From Tahibacter harae (GTDB taxonomy: Bacteria; Pseudomonadota; Gammaproteobacteria; Xanthomonadales; Rhodanobacteraceae), in the NCBI RefSeq assembly GCF_024437735.1, contig NZ_JANFQO010000029.1, positions 1-63,833 of the forward strand: a stretch of 63,833 bases of DNA, written 5' to 3'. The position numbers were made by a program, and so were the translations under genes. Of this stretch, positions 1 through 8,604 are shown one piece after another. Every line of letters starts with the position of its first letter. Positions within the stretch are counted from its first letter, which is position 1. Below the pieces are notes generated by a model, which ran no database searches, was not told the origin of the DNA, and worked only from the letters and a program-made list of their open reading frames with translations.

Positions 1-76
1 GGCCTGCATGCGAAAGCTATTGATCATTCTCAATGCGCGTGTGCGCGACGAGCTATCTGCGCTGGCGGCCGTCTAA
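1..76 (+). pseudogene. IS110-family transposase, C-terminal end only (cut by window edge)
   Basis: The frame through position 2 reads ACMRKLLIILNARVRDELSA and ends at a TAA at 74-76. The segment ACMRKLLIILNA followed by a short basic tail is how IS110/IS1111 transposases usually end. The rest of the gene lies left of the window, so it cannot be told whether the element is intact. No terminal repeat can be placed with confidence in the following 30 bases. Confidence 0.6.
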
Positions 77-109
77 ACGCTTGTTTCGGCGTGAGGGGCA
101 AGACAGTTG

Positions 110-165
110 CTCTCCCCAAGCGCGTTTACGCGCTTGGGGAGAGGGCTGGGTGAGGGGCGGCGATT
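110..165. repeat. Palindromic intergenic repeat, copy 1
   Basis: A perfect 15-bp stem (110-124 with 129-143) around a TTTA loop is followed by ggctgggtgaggggcggcga. The same layout, a CT-rich/GA-rich palindrome then a GGTGAGGGG tail, recurs at 12548-12598, and a degenerate opposite-strand copy lies at 249-290. It looks like a REP-type element. It also sits downstream of the minus-strand gene at 331-1140, where the hairpin could end transcription. Confidence 0.6.
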
Positions 166-248
166 CAGATCGCCTCGAAGCATCAGTTTCCGGCGCGAGC
201 CTGTGCGTTGAAGATCCCGCCGGTAATTCAAGCGGTAGCACAAGATTC

Positions 249-290
249 AACGCCACCCCTCCCAGTCCTCTCCTTCGGGAGCACTCTCGC
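249..290 (-). repeat. Palindromic intergenic repeat, degenerate inverted copy
   Basis: Read on the minus strand this resembles the tail and half-palindrome of the repeat at 110-165: a GGGAGGGG stretch next to a GGAGAGGA stretch. Several bases differ and the stem is imperfect. With copy 1 it forms a loose head-to-head pair in the gene-free stretch 77-330, which holds nothing else recognisable. Confidence 0.4.
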
Positions 291-330
291 GGCACGCCGC
301 CGAATCCCGAATTCCAACACCCGGCTTCGC

Positions 331-1140
331 TCACGCCGCCCGCCGCAGCTCCTGCTGCAGGCCGCGCGGCAGGGTGACGCTGGCGGCGACGGGGAGGTGG
401 TCGGAGAAGGCCTGAGGCAGGGTCCACAGGCTGTCGATCTGCAGGTTCTCGGAAACCAGGATATGGTCGATCGCGCGGCGCGGGCGCCAGCTGGGGAAGG
501 TGGGCGGCGGCGCTATGGGCGGGGTCAGCGTGGTCTTGCGGTAAAGCTCGCGCAGTTCGGGGCTGTCGGCGGCGCAGTTGAGGTCGCCCATCAGCACGGC
601 ATGCGGTGCATCGGCCAGCAGTTCGGCGATGAAGCCCAGCTGGCGCATGCGCGCCTCCGGCCCCAGCGACAGGTGCGAGATCACCACGCTCAGCGCATCC
701 GCGCCGCTGCCGAAGCGCGCCAGCAGGGCGCCGCGGCCGGGTATGCGGCCAGGCAGGGGATGGTCGATGACCTCGGTGGGCTCGATGCGGCTGATCAGCC
801 CGTTGGCCGACTGGGCCAGGCGCGAGACGCGGCGGTTGGGCTGGTGGCTCCAGTAGGGAAAGCCGGCCGATTCGGCCACGTACTGGGTCTGGTTGACGAA
901 GCCCGAGCGCAGCGTGCCGGCATCGGCTTCCTGCAGCCCGACCACGTCGAATTCTTCCATGGAGCGGGCCAGCGCTTCGAGGTTGGCGCGCTTGCCCGGA
1001 TGCGGCAGCCAGCTGCGGGTGACGTAGTCGCGATAGCGGCCGACACTGGCGCCGGCGACGATGTTGCAACTCAGCAGGCGCAGGCGCTCCATGCCGTTCG
1101 TGGTGCTTGTGCTGGACGCGGAGCCGGGCGGGGCACTCAT
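331..1140 (-). CDS. Endonuclease/exonuclease/phosphatase family hydrolase
   Basis: The 269-residue product carries the EEP fold motifs in order: LLSCNIVAG near the N-terminus, VVGLQEADAG (catalytic Glu), SVVISHLSLGPEAR, VLMGDLNCA (GDLN motif) and, near the end, IDHILVS and FSDHLPVAA (SDH motif). These are the metal-binding and catalytic sites of Mg-dependent phosphoesterases that cut nucleic acids or phospholipid headgroups. There is no signal peptide, so it is probably cytoplasmic. The start at 1140 (MSAPPG) is preferred, with an AAGG just upstream; 1164 and 1092 are alternatives. The substrate is unknown. Confidence 0.8.
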   Translation of the reverse strand: MSAPPGSASSTSTTNGMERLRLLSCNIVAGASVGRYRDYVTRSWLPHPGKRANLEALARSMEEFDVVGLQEADAGTLRSGFVNQTQYVAESAGFPYWSHQPNRRVSRLAQSANGLISRIEPTEVIDHPLPGRIPGRGALLARFGSGADALSVVISHLSLGPEARMRQLGFIAELLADAPHAVLMGDLNCAADSPELRELYRKTTLTPPIAPPPTFPSWRPRRAIDHILVSENLQIDSLWTLPQAFSDHLPVAASVTLPRGLQQELRRAA

Positions 1141-1424
1141 GCCTTGCAGACTAGCATGGGTCATCGGGATTCGGGATTGCGGATTCGCGCGGAGTACGCG
1201 AACGGAGCCCGGGGTTGCGGGGCGGGGGCGGGTCAGCGGGAGACGGCCTGCTGCAGCGGCGTCGCATCAATTCCGGGTAGTGAAACGCGCGGCGCCGTCA
1301 CGGCGCCGCGCCTGACTTCAGGAGAGCGGATTTGCGAGCATCGAGGCCAGGAATCCAAGGCCGGCCTTGCGCCCCCGGGGTCTCCAATCACGAATCCCCG
1401 ATCCCGCGGCGTCAAAGACGCCGT

Positions 1425-2063
1425 TTACTTCTTGTTGACCAGCCACTGCGCCAGCGCGATAGCCTCGGCCTGGCCGCCGGCCGAGGCCGCGTCGAGGCGG
1501 TACTTGCCGTTGACGATCAGGGTCGGCGTGCTCTGGATCTCGAAGGCCATTGCGCGCTCGCGGCCCTGGGCCAGGTTGCCTTCGACCACGAAGGACTTGG
1601 CCGTGCTGAGGAAGCTTTCCGGGGTCACCCCGTAGCCGGCGTAGAAGCCGGCCAGGTCTTCCAGCGTACGCAGCGGCTTGTGGTCGCGGTGCAGGGCGTC
1701 GAACAGCGGCTGGTGGGTTTTGTCCAGCACGCCCAGCGCCTGGGCGGCGTAGAAGGCGCGGGCCAGCGGCTCCCAGGACGGGTTGAACACCACCGGCATG
1801 TAGCTGACCTGCACCGACTTGGGCACCGAGGTCTTGAGCTGGTCCATGTACGGCTGGAAGTGCGCGCAGTGCGGGCAGGCATAGGAGAACACTTCGACGA
1901 TCTCGGACTTGCCGGCCGCCGGCGGCTGCGGCTTCTCCAGCACGAAATAGTGCTCGCCTTCCTTCCAGTCGGTCTTGGTCACGGCGGCGGCCTTGTCGTC
2001 GGCCGCGCCGCAGGCGCTGACGGCCAGCAGGCCGGCAAGCAGGAACAGCAATCGCTTGAGCAT
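1425..2063 (-). CDS. dsbA: DsbA-like thiol:disulfide oxidoreductase, predicted lipoprotein (CPHC)
   Basis: The 212-residue product has a thioredoxin fold with the DsbA active site C63-P-H-C66 (VFSYACPHCAHF) and a Thr-Pro segment (STPTLIVNGKYR) that matches the cis-proline loop. The N-terminus MLKRLLFLLAG...LAVSAC is a lipoprotein signal with a likely lipidated Cys18, so it should be tethered to a periplasmic membrane face. Its role is disulfide-bond formation in exported proteins. AAGGAG lies 7 bases before the ATG. It follows the second dsbA gene on the same strand, and the pair lies next to cytochrome c4. Confidence 0.9.
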   Translation of the reverse strand: MLKRLLFLLAGLLAVSACGAADDKAAAVTKTDWKEGEHYFVLEKPQPPAAGKSEIVEVFSYACPHCAHFQPYMDQLKTSVPKSVQVSYMPVVFNPSWEPLARAFYAAQALGVLDKTHQPLFDALHRDHKPLRTLEDLAGFYAGYGVTPESFLSTAKSFVVEGNLAQGRERAMAFEIQSTPTLIVNGKYRLDAASAGGQAEAIALAQWLVNKK

Positions 2064-2086
2064 GGGAATCTCCTTGGATTACGGAC

Positions 2087-2761
2087 TTACTTGGCGGCCG
2101 CCGATTCCTGCTGCACCAGGTGCAGCACGAGGGCTTCGAGGCTTTCCCAGCTGCCGCCGGCGCTGCGGCCGTTGAGGCGGTACTTGCCGTTGACGATGAT
2201 GGTCGGGGTGGAGTCGACCTGCACCGCCTTGATGTAGGTGTCGGCCTTCTTCATCTTGGTGTTGATGGCGAAGGAGTTCGCCGTGGCGATGAAGTCGGCC
2301 GGCTTGACGCCGTACTTCTCGTAGAACTTGGCCACGTCTTCCAGCGTCGGCGCCGGATCCTTGACCTTGCCGTTGACCACGACGGCCAGCGGGCCGTTGC
2401 TCCAGATCGCCGGGAACATGTCGTCATGGGCCTTCTCGGCCACGCCCAGGGCTTCGGCGGTGTAGTAGGCGCGCTGGAACAGCGGCCATTGCTCGGCGGT
2501 GTTCCAGGAAGCCGGCACATAGGTCATGACCGCGTTGGGCGGCAGCTTGGACTTGAGCTTCTTGATCGACGGCGCGGCGGTGAAGCAGGCCGGGCAGCCG
2601 TAGGAGAACACCTCGGTGACTTCGACCTTGTCCGGATGCGCGGTGGCCTGCGGCGGCGTGATGGCGAAGTAGTGCGTGCCTTCCTTCCACTGGCCGTCCT
2701 GGGCGCTCGCCGCGGCGGCGAGGACGAGGCCGGCAAGACCTAGGGCAAGACGCTGGAACAT
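2087..2761 (-). CDS. dsbA: DsbA-like periplasmic disulfide oxidoreductase (CPAC)
   Basis: The 224-residue product has a cleavable signal peptide (MFQRLALGLAGLVLAAAASA) followed by a DsbA thioredoxin domain with active site C56-P-A-C59 and the loop VDSTPTIIVNGKYRLNG. The frame stays open upstream to 3106, but the ATG at 2761 begins the signal peptide. Twenty-three bases separate its stop from the next dsbA gene, so the two are probably co-transcribed. The dipeptide between the cysteines is PA rather than PH, which in this family shifts redox potential. The two copies may therefore do different jobs. Confidence 0.9.
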   Translation of the reverse strand: MFQRLALGLAGLVLAAAASAQDGQWKEGTHYFAITPPQATAHPDKVEVTEVFSYGCPACFTAAPSIKKLKSKLPPNAVMTYVPASWNTAEQWPLFQRAYYTAEALGVAEKAHDDMFPAIWSNGPLAVVVNGKVKDPAPTLEDVAKFYEKYGVKPADFIATANSFAINTKMKKADTYIKAVQVDSTPTIIVNGKYRLNGRSAGGSWESLEALVLHLVQQESAAAK

Positions 2762-2922
2762 CCGGATCTCCTGAATGGTTGCGGCCGCATCGGCACGCGG
2801 AACGACGAACACCGGAGCGTAGGCGGCATCGCAGGCCGCCGTCACCCCGTGGCCAGCACAGACACGCCGGGCCGGGGCGAGTTCACGCCGAACCGCGGAC
2901 GCGGTTCGGCGCGGGTTCGGCT

Positions 2923-3585
2923 TTACTTGGCGGCCGTGACGACCGGCTTGGCCGTGTGCAGGCCTTCGGCATAGGAAGCGACGGCATTGATGTCCTGCTC
3001 GGACAGGCGCTTGGCGATGTCCGGCATGATCTTGGCGCGGTCGTCCTCGCCCCAGGTGGTGCCGCTCTTCCAGTCCTTGAGCTTGGCCACGACGTAATCG
3101 GTCCACTGGCCGGCGAGCTGCGGATAGCCCGAGCCCGGATTGCCGCGGCCGGCGGGGCCGTGGCAGGACATGCAGGCCGGCACGCCGAGCTTGGTGTCGC
3201 CGCTGCGCCAGAGTTGCTCGCCGCGTGCCTTCAGGGCCTGGTCGCCGTTGCCGGCGGTGGCCTGCTTGGTGGCGAAGTGGGCGCCGAGGTCGTGCATGTC
3301 CTGGTCGGACAGGCCGGAGGCGAAGCCCAGCATGACTGGGTTGTTGCGCGCGCTGGACTTGAACAGGGCGAGCTGGCGCGCGATGTAGTCGGCCTGCTGG
3401 CCGGCGATCTTGGGGTACTGCTTGTCGGTGGAGTTGCCGTCCATGCCGTGGCAGGCGCCACAGGCGGCGGCCTTGGTCTCACCGGCCTTGGCGTCACCGA
3501 CAACCGCATGAGAAGCGGCGGTTTCCGCCTGGACCGACCCCACTGCGAGCAAGCCCGCCAGAGCAACTACGCGCCGAAAACTCAT
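2923..3585 (-). CDS. Cytochrome c4-type di-heme protein
   Basis: The 220-residue product has a signal peptide (MSFRRVVALAGLLAVGSVQA) and two heme-binding motifs, C42-G-A-C45-H46 and C138-M-S-C141-H142. Each is followed by a repeat of about 90 residues with an AGQ-x-x-DY-x-x-x-Q/K segment, the two-domain plan of cytochrome c4. It carries electrons in the periplasm to terminal oxidases. The ATG at 3585 is chosen because GGAG lies 9 bases upstream; the in-frame GTG at 3600 lacks a ribosome-binding site. It is transcribed divergently from engB. Confidence 0.92.
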   Translation of the reverse strand: MSFRRVVALAGLLAVGSVQAETAASHAVVGDAKAGETKAAACGACHGMDGNSTDKQYPKIAGQQADYIARQLALFKSSARNNPVMLGFASGLSDQDMHDLGAHFATKQATAGNGDQALKARGEQLWRSGDTKLGVPACMSCHGPAGRGNPGSGYPQLAGQWTDYVVAKLKDWKSGTTWGEDDRAKIMPDIAKRLSEQDINAVASYAEGLHTAKPVVTAAK

Positions 3586-3671
3586 TACACTCGACTCCAC
3601 TATGCTGGAAACTGGCTGGAAACAAGGCCATCCCCCGGAATTCTCCCGGGTGGGGGACAGAAAACCGCCGA

Positions 3672-3699
3672 ATTGTACCAGCCCCCCCTAGACGGTCAA
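3672..3699 (-). promoter_or_regulatory. Predicted sigma-70 promoter for cytochrome c4
   Basis: On the minus strand TTGACC (3699-3694) is followed by a 16-base spacer and TACAAT (3677-3672), close to the sigma-70 consensus. Transcription would begin about 80 bases before the cytochrome c4 start codon. It lies in the short divergent gap before engB. Confidence 0.6.
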
Positions 3700-3738
3700 A
3701 CGCCGCGCCTGTCTGCGGCCCTGGCCTGAGCTGATTCC

Positions 3739-4344
3739 ATGTCCGAAGCCCTGTTTCGCCGTGCCCGCTTTCGTCTGGCGGCGCACGAATTGCACCAGCT
3801 GCCGGCCGATACCGGCGCCGAGGTGGCCTTCGCCGGCCGCTCCAACGCCGGCAAGTCCAGCGCCCTCAACCGTATCTGCGACCAGGTCGGCCTGGCGCGC
3901 ACCTCCAAGACGCCGGGGCGCACCCAGCAGCTGGTGGTGTTCGAGCTGGACGAGCAGCGCCGCCTCATCGACCTCCCCGGCTACGGCTACGCCAAGGTGC
4001 CCACCGGCCTGCGCGACCATTGGCGCGAGCTGATCGACGCCTACCTGACCGGGCGCCAGTCCCTGCGCGGCGTGGTGCTGATCATGGACAGCCGCCATCC
4101 GCTCAAGGACTTCGACCGCCTGATGCTGCAGTACTGCCGCGACATCGAGCTGCCCTGCCATGTGCTGATGACCAAGGTGGACAAGCTCTCCCGCGGCGAG
4201 GCCGCCCGCACCCTGCTGGCGACGCGGCGCGAGATGGGTACGCTGTGTCCCGGTGCGACGATCCAGCCGTTCTCCGCGCTGGACAAGGTCGGCATCGACG
4301 AGGCGCGGCAGGTGATTGGCGCCTTTCTGGCCCCGCGGGAGTAG
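3739..4344 (+). CDS. engB: Ribosome biogenesis GTPase EngB/YihA/YsxC
   Basis: The 201-residue TRAFAC-class GTPase has G1 at residues 33-41 (GRSNAGKSS), G3 in DLPGYGYAKV and G4 in TKVDKL, with the FARR/RF N-terminal segment typical of EngB. The protein assists late assembly of the 50S subunit in the cytoplasm and is usually essential. Length fits the family. The engB/cytochrome c4 divergent pair is a conserved neighbourhood in gammaproteobacteria, which supports the assignment. Confidence 0.95.
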   Translation: MSEALFRRARFRLAAHELHQLPADTGAEVAFAGRSNAGKSSALNRICDQVGLARTSKTPGRTQQLVVFELDEQRRLIDLPGYGYAKVPTGLRDHWRELIDAYLTGRQSLRGVVLIMDSRHPLKDFDRLMLQYCRDIELPCHVLMTKVDKLSRGEAARTLLATRREMGTLCPGATIQPFSALDKVGIDEARQVIGAFLAPRE

Positions 4345-4579
4345 GGTGTCCGGGATTGGGGATTCGACGCGGCAGGCTCGCCCGGCCATCCGTCCAGCCC
4401 CACGTTTGCAAATCCCGAATCCCCAGTCCCGGCCCCAAGGCGGTAGCGCCTGACGCCGCCGCCGTGCAAATCTCGGGGCCAGGCAACTCGGCGCAGCCCA
4501 GGCACGCCTGGCCGCAGCCCCCTTTTTATCGGGACCGGCGCCCCAAATTCCGCCCCTCCCTTCAGCCAGCGAGTCGCGT
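4345..4579. other. Intergenic with degenerate GGGATT repeats
   Basis: No gene is seen. The stretch contains GGGATTGGGGATTCG at its left and its near reverse complement (CGAATCCCCAGTC) about 60 bases on. Similar GGGATTC-type motifs occur at about 1164-1190 and 1385-1410. These resemble the small GGGATTCG repeats scattered through Xanthomonadales genomes. Confidence 0.4.
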
Positions 4580-5944
4580 ATGTCCGGTCCCAGTGCGGTC
4601 AAGGAAGTCCCGATCGAGCGGCGCGAGCAGCTGGTCGACTACATTGCCTCCGGCGCCAAGCCGCGCGCCGACTGGCGCATCGGCACCGAGCACGAGAAAT
4701 TCGGTTTCCGCCTGGACGACCTGCGCCCGCCGACCTGGGAGGGCGACCGCGGCATAGGGGCGCTGCTGCAGGGCCTGACCCGCTTCGGCTGGGAGCCGGT
4801 GCGCGAGAACGATCACCTGATCGCGCTGACCCGCGGGCTGGCCTCGGTCACCCTGGAGCCCGCCGGCCAGCTGGAGCTTTCCGGCGCGCCGCTGGAAACC
4901 GTGCATGAGACCTGCTGCGAAGTGACCGGCCACCTGCGCGAGGTCAAGACCGTCGCCGACGAACTCGGCCTGGGCTTCCTCGGCATGGGCTTCCAGCCCA
5001 AGTGGAAGCGCGAGGACATGCCGTGGATGCCCAAGGGCCGCTACGGCATCATGCGCCGCTACATGCCGCTCAAGGGCGGCCTGGGCCTGGACATGATGAC
5101 GCGCACCTGCACCGTGCAGGTGAACCTGGACTTCGGCGACGAAGCGCAGATGGTCAAGATGTTCCGCGTCTCGCTCGCGCTGCAGCCCATCGCCACGGCG
5201 CTGTTCGCCGATTCGCCGTTCACCGACGGCAAGCCGAATGGTTTTCTCAGCTTCCGCTCCAACGTCTGGACCGACACCGATCCCGACCGCACCGGCATGC
5301 TCGACTTCGTGTTCGAGGACGGCTTCGGCTACGAGCGCTATGTCGACTACCTGCTCGACGTACCCATGTACTTCAGCTACCGCGACGGCAAGTACATCGA
5401 CCTGGCCGGGCAGTCCTTCCGCCGCTTCCTGCAGGGCAAGCTGGACGACCTGCCCGGCGCGACGCCGACGCTGAAGGACTGGGCCGACCACATGACCACG
5501 GCCTTCCCCGAAGTGCGGCTGAAGAAATACCTGGAAATGCGCGGCGCCGACGGCGGCCCGTGGAACCGCCTGTGCGCGCTGCCGGCGTTCTGGGTCGGCC
5601 TGCTGTATGACGACACCGCGCTGGATGCGGCCTGGGACCTGGTCAAGAACTTCAGCCTGGCCGAGCGCCACGCCCTGCGCGACGGCGTGCCGCGGCACGG
5701 CTTCAAGCTGCCGTTCCGCAACGCCTCGGTGCGCGAACTGGCGCTGGAGGCGCTGAAGATCTCCGCCCACGGCCTGGCACGGCGCGAACGCTACAACAGC
5801 GGCGGCGCCAACGAGGCCGTATTCCTGGAGCCGCTGATCGAATTCGCCGAGGCCAACCAGACCCCGGCCGAACGCAAGCTGGAACTGTTCCACGGCCCCT
5901 GGGGCGGCAGTATCGACCCGGTGTTCCGCGAGTTCGCCTACTAA
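4580..5944 (+). CDS. gshA: Glutamate-cysteine ligase, proteobacterial/plant type
   Basis: The 454-residue enzyme joins glutamate and cysteine with ATP, the first step of glutathione synthesis. Recognisable segments are the N-terminal [12 protein letters not shown] nucleotide/metal-binding strand (Glu in GTEHE), [22 protein letters not shown], and the C-terminal [15 protein letters not shown]. The pattern matches the GCS2/plant-like class, not the E. coli GshA class. The length is normal. The start at 4580 has only a weak upstream GCGAG. It is probably monocistronic. Confidence 0.92.
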   Translation: MSGPSAVKEVPIERREQLVDYIASGAKPRADWRIGTEHEKFGFRLDDLRPPTWEGDRGIGALLQGLTRFGWEPVRENDHLIALTRGLASVTLEPAGQLELSGAPLETVHETCCEVTGHLREVKTVADELGLGFLGMGFQPKWKREDMPWMPKGRYGIMRRYMPLKGGLGLDMMTRTCTVQVNLDFGDEAQMVKMFRVSLALQPIATALFADSPFTDGKPNGFLSFRSNVWTDTDPDRTGMLDFVFEDGFGYERYVDYLLDVPMYFSYRDGKYIDLAGQSFRRFLQGKLDDLPGATPTLKDWADHMTTAFPEVRLKKYLEMRGADGGPWNRLCALPAFWVGLLYDDTALDAAWDLVKNFSLAERHALRDGVPRHGFKLPFRNASVRELALEALKISAHGLARRERYNSGGANEAVFLEPLIEFAEANQTPAERKLELFHGPWGGSIDPVFREFAY

Positions 5945-6124
5945 GGGTTCGTGCAAGGTGCCGCGGCGCGGCTACTGCACGCTTCCGACCGGCGGCGCAA
6001 GCCCGCCAGACGCGGGCCGCGCACGCAGTGTCCGCCCCGTTGACGCAGGGGCTCTGCCGCCGGGTCGAAATTCCGGCGGGTTCTGCGGTTCCGCGACCTT
6101 GCGCTGGCCCGCTGCCGCCGCGGT

Positions 6125-7183
6125 TCAATTCAGATCGAAGTCATCGCTGAAGATGGCTTCGATGAACAGCGCCTCGAACGCACCGCGGTCAGTCTTAGGC
6201 CCCTGCGGCCGGTTGCGGCCGAGCAGGTCCTGCGCCGGCGTGCCTCCCGTCGGATTGTTCGTACCGCTGTCGCGGCACATCGAGCCGGGCGCGAGCTGGG
6301 GCAGGCTGCCGCCGGTGAAACCGGCGTCGCCGAAGGTCGTGCCTACGCTCTGCGGGCCGGTATTGCCGATGGCGTTGCCGAGGTGGTTGTAGGAAAACAC
6401 GGTGTCCGCCAGGCCGATGTCGAGGTCGAAGTTCGTCGTGCCCGGGTTGTTGCCCCAGATGATGTTGTTGCTGAACCAGATGCGGCCGCCGACGCCGGTG
6501 ACCGCGAGCAGGCCCAGGGCCGTGCCGGTCGCGCCGGCGGAAAGATTGCCGGTGACGGTATTGTTGTTGACATAGCCCCAGCCGCCGTCGCGCACGTTCA
6601 GCGACACTGCCGCGCGCCGGGATGTGTTGTCGGTGACGAGATTGCCGCTGACGCGCATCAGCATCCCGTCCACGTGCAGGGCCGCGCCGGTGCCCAGCGT
6701 CGCCCTGCAGCCCTCGAAGATCAGGCGTTCCACGCGCAGGTTCTGCTCCTGCGCGGTCAGCAGCAGGCAGCCGCCGTAGCCGTTGACCGGTGCGTCGCCG
6801 TTGCGAAGGGTGAGGTTATTGAGGCTGATCTCGTACTGGTTCAGCACGCCGCCGGTGATCTGCAGCACCCGCGATGCCGAGCCGGGATCGGCCTGCAGCA
6901 CGGTCAGGGAAGGATCCTGCGACTGCGAGCTGCAGCCTGCGCCGGCCCAGCCGCCGGTGATGGTGATGCTGTGATTGTCAGTGGCCGTGGTCGTGAACGC
7001 CGTACCCGGCAAGGTGGTATAGGTGCCGCTGCGCAGGCGGATGCCGTTGTCGTCGCCATCGGTCTTCACATCATTCAGCGCCGCGCGCAGCTCGGCGCTG
7101 GTGCCTACGCAGAAATTGGTGGCAGCCTGCGCCGGCAGCGCGGACAGGGCGGCGAGAACGGTCAGGATAGTGTGCAGACGCAT
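6125..7183 (-). CDS. Secreted beta-helix-like protein with C-terminal IFSDDFD motif
   Basis: The 352-residue product has a signal peptide (MRLHTILTVLAALSALPAQA) followed by repeating short beta motifs rich in NN, GN and TIT/NNT segments (ITITGGW, LNNLTLRNG, VRDGGWGYVNNN). It has the look of a right-handed parallel beta-helix surface protein. It ends in AIFSDDFDLN, a tail related to three other proteins here. GGAG lies 6 bases before the ATG. It is a paralogue of the next gene (7295-8365) and shares a near-identical promoter-like element. Function is unknown. Confidence 0.8.
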   Translation of the reverse strand: MRLHTILTVLAALSALPAQAATNFCVGTSAELRAALNDVKTDGDDNGIRLRSGTYTTLPGTAFTTTATDNHSITITGGWAGAGCSSQSQDPSLTVLQADPGSASRVLQITGGVLNQYEISLNNLTLRNGDAPVNGYGGCLLLTAQEQNLRVERLIFEGCRATLGTGAALHVDGMLMRVSGNLVTDNTSRRAAVSLNVRDGGWGYVNNNTVTGNLSAGATGTALGLLAVTGVGGRIWFSNNIIWGNNPGTTNFDLDIGLADTVFSYNHLGNAIGNTGPQSVGTTFGDAGFTGGSLPQLAPGSMCRDSGTNNPTGGTPAQDLLGRNRPQGPKTDRGAFEALFIEAIFSDDFDLN

Positions 7184-7254
7184 GAGATTCTCCGGATCCG
7201 GAAGGGCCAGGCGCCGGCCCAGTGCCGGCACCTGCCCTCCGTCGCGCGACCCGA

Positions 7255-7280
7255 TACGAGAAACCGCGCGATTCCGGACA
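7255..7280 (-). promoter_or_regulatory. Predicted ECF-type promoter, TGTC-N18-CGTA
   Basis: On the minus strand TGTC (7280-7277) and CGTA (7258-7255) are 18 bases apart, about 70 bases before the start at 7183. A 32-base block around it (7250-7281) recurs with one change at 8431-8462, ahead of the paralogous gene. The same TGTC-N18-CGTA layout lies ahead of the gene at 33535-36372. A CGT-type -10 box suggests an extracytoplasmic-function sigma factor. Confidence 0.5.
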
Positions 7281-7294
7281 GACGATCCGGCCTG

Positions 7295-8365
7295 TCAGTT
7301 GGCCCGCTCGAAGCTGGTGGCGAAGATCGCATCCGGCGGCGGCACCAGCTCGTAGGCGCCGCGGTCCATGTGCAGGCCGGTGGGCCGGGGTACGCCGCGC
7401 AGATCGATCGCCGGCAGCCCGCCCACGGCCGTGTCGTAGCCGGAGTCGCGGCTGATCGAATCCTGCCGCGGCACCGGGTTGGCGATGCTCTCCAGCTGCG
7501 GATCGCCGCTGGTCCGGCCCAGCGGTACGTTGGCGAAAATGCCGGCGACGCGGTCGATATGGTCGTAGAACGAATACACCGGGCTGCCGCTTTCGATCCG
7601 GAGGTCGTAGCTGTACGCGCTGGTGGCGTTGTTCCAGAAAATGTTGTTGTTCAGCGACACCTGCGACGTGATCGACTGCGCGACCAGGTGCGCCCCGCCG
7701 GCCTGATTGCTGGCGAGGTTGACATTGGCGATGGCGGTGTTGTTGCTGACGTCGGCGCGGCTGCCGTTGCCGGAGACGTCGAGGAAGAACGCGCCGCCGC
7801 GCGCCGCGCCGTTCTCGCGGAACAGGTTGCCGAACAGGCGTACGCGCGGCCCCAGCAGATAGGCGCCACCGCCGTCGCCGGCGCTGATGCAGCCGGTGAA
7901 GATGACACGCTCCACCGACAGCAGCGGACGATTGGAGACCATCCACAGGCAGCCGGCATCCGAGGTGTTGAAACCGTCGGCAAGGGTCAGGTTGCTGAGG
8001 CTGATTTCCGCCGCCGGCTGGTCGTAAGTCTTCAGCACCAGCACCCTGCCGCTGTCGAGATAGCCGCGCCGCAGCACCGTGGCCGCCGCATCGTTGATGC
8101 GCGTGGTGCAGGCGCCGTTGTCGCCGCTCCAGCCGCCGGAAATCGTCAGGCCGAGGTTGTCGGTCAGCAGGGCCTGCAGCTCCGCGCCGAGCGGTGTTTC
8201 GTAGGTTCCCCGACGGATGCGGATTTCGTCGCTTTGCTGGTTGGTTCCGACCGCGCCCACGGCCGTCACCAGTCCGGCATTGTCGTTGACGCAGAACACG
8301 GCGGCCTGCAGCGGGGCGGCGGGCAGGGCGAGAAACAGCAGGGCGAAACGGGCGGGAAGATTCAT
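7295..8365 (-). CDS. Secreted beta-helix-like protein with C-terminal IFATSFE motif
   Basis: The 356-residue product starts with a signal peptide (MNLPARFALLFLALPAAPLQ), then beta-helix-like repeats (LTISGGWSGDNG, ISLSNLTLADGFNTSD, VSNNTAIANVN, VSLNNNIFWNN) very like those of the neighbour at 6125-7183, and ends AIFATSFERAN. The frame is open upstream to 8602, but the ATG at 8365 follows AGAGGA and begins the signal peptide. It is divergent from the sigma-factor gene at 8605, so the sigma factor may control it. Probably an exported or surface protein of unknown role. Confidence 0.8.
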   Translation of the reverse strand: MNLPARFALLFLALPAAPLQAAVFCVNDNAGLVTAVGAVGTNQQSDEIRIRRGTYETPLGAELQALLTDNLGLTISGGWSGDNGACTTRINDAAATVLRRGYLDSGRVLVLKTYDQPAAEISLSNLTLADGFNTSDAGCLWMVSNRPLLSVERVIFTGCISAGDGGGAYLLGPRVRLFGNLFRENGAARGGAFFLDVSGNGSRADVSNNTAIANVNLASNQAGGAHLVAQSITSQVSLNNNIFWNNATSAYSYDLRIESGSPVYSFYDHIDRVAGIFANVPLGRTSGDPQLESIANPVPRQDSISRDSGYDTAVGGLPAIDLRGVPRPTGLHMDRGAYELVPPPDAIFATSFERAN

Positions 8366-8435
8366 CGTAAGTCCTCTGGCGTTGCCGCAGCCGCAGGCCG
8401 GCCCGGTGCCGGCTGCGCTGCGCCAGCCAGCCCGA

Positions 8436-8461
8436 TACGAGAAACCGCACGATTCCGGACA
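8436..8461 (-). promoter_or_regulatory. Predicted ECF-type promoter, TGTC-N18-CGTA (second copy)
   Basis: Minus-strand TGTC (8461-8458), an 18-base spacer and CGTA (8439-8436) lie about 70 bases before the start at 8365. The block 8431-8462 matches 7250-7281 at all but one base. It lies in the divergent gap facing the sigma-factor gene. Confidence 0.5.
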
Positions 8462-8604
8462 GTTGCCGCCGGCGGACTCCAGGCGCACAGCGGACAGCTG
8501 CTGGCAGCTGCCCGGGCGGTATTCCGCACCGGCCGCTGCTGGCGGCCGTCCGGACACCGTGGCAGGCTGGGCGGCAACGCCCGCAGCCACCGCCGACCGC
8601 ACCG

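Noticed and set aside
2762-3106. N-terminal extension of the DsbA gene to 3106
   Set aside because: The extension is antisense-like Arg/Gly-rich sequence overlapping the cytochrome c4 gene end; the signal peptide starts at 2761.
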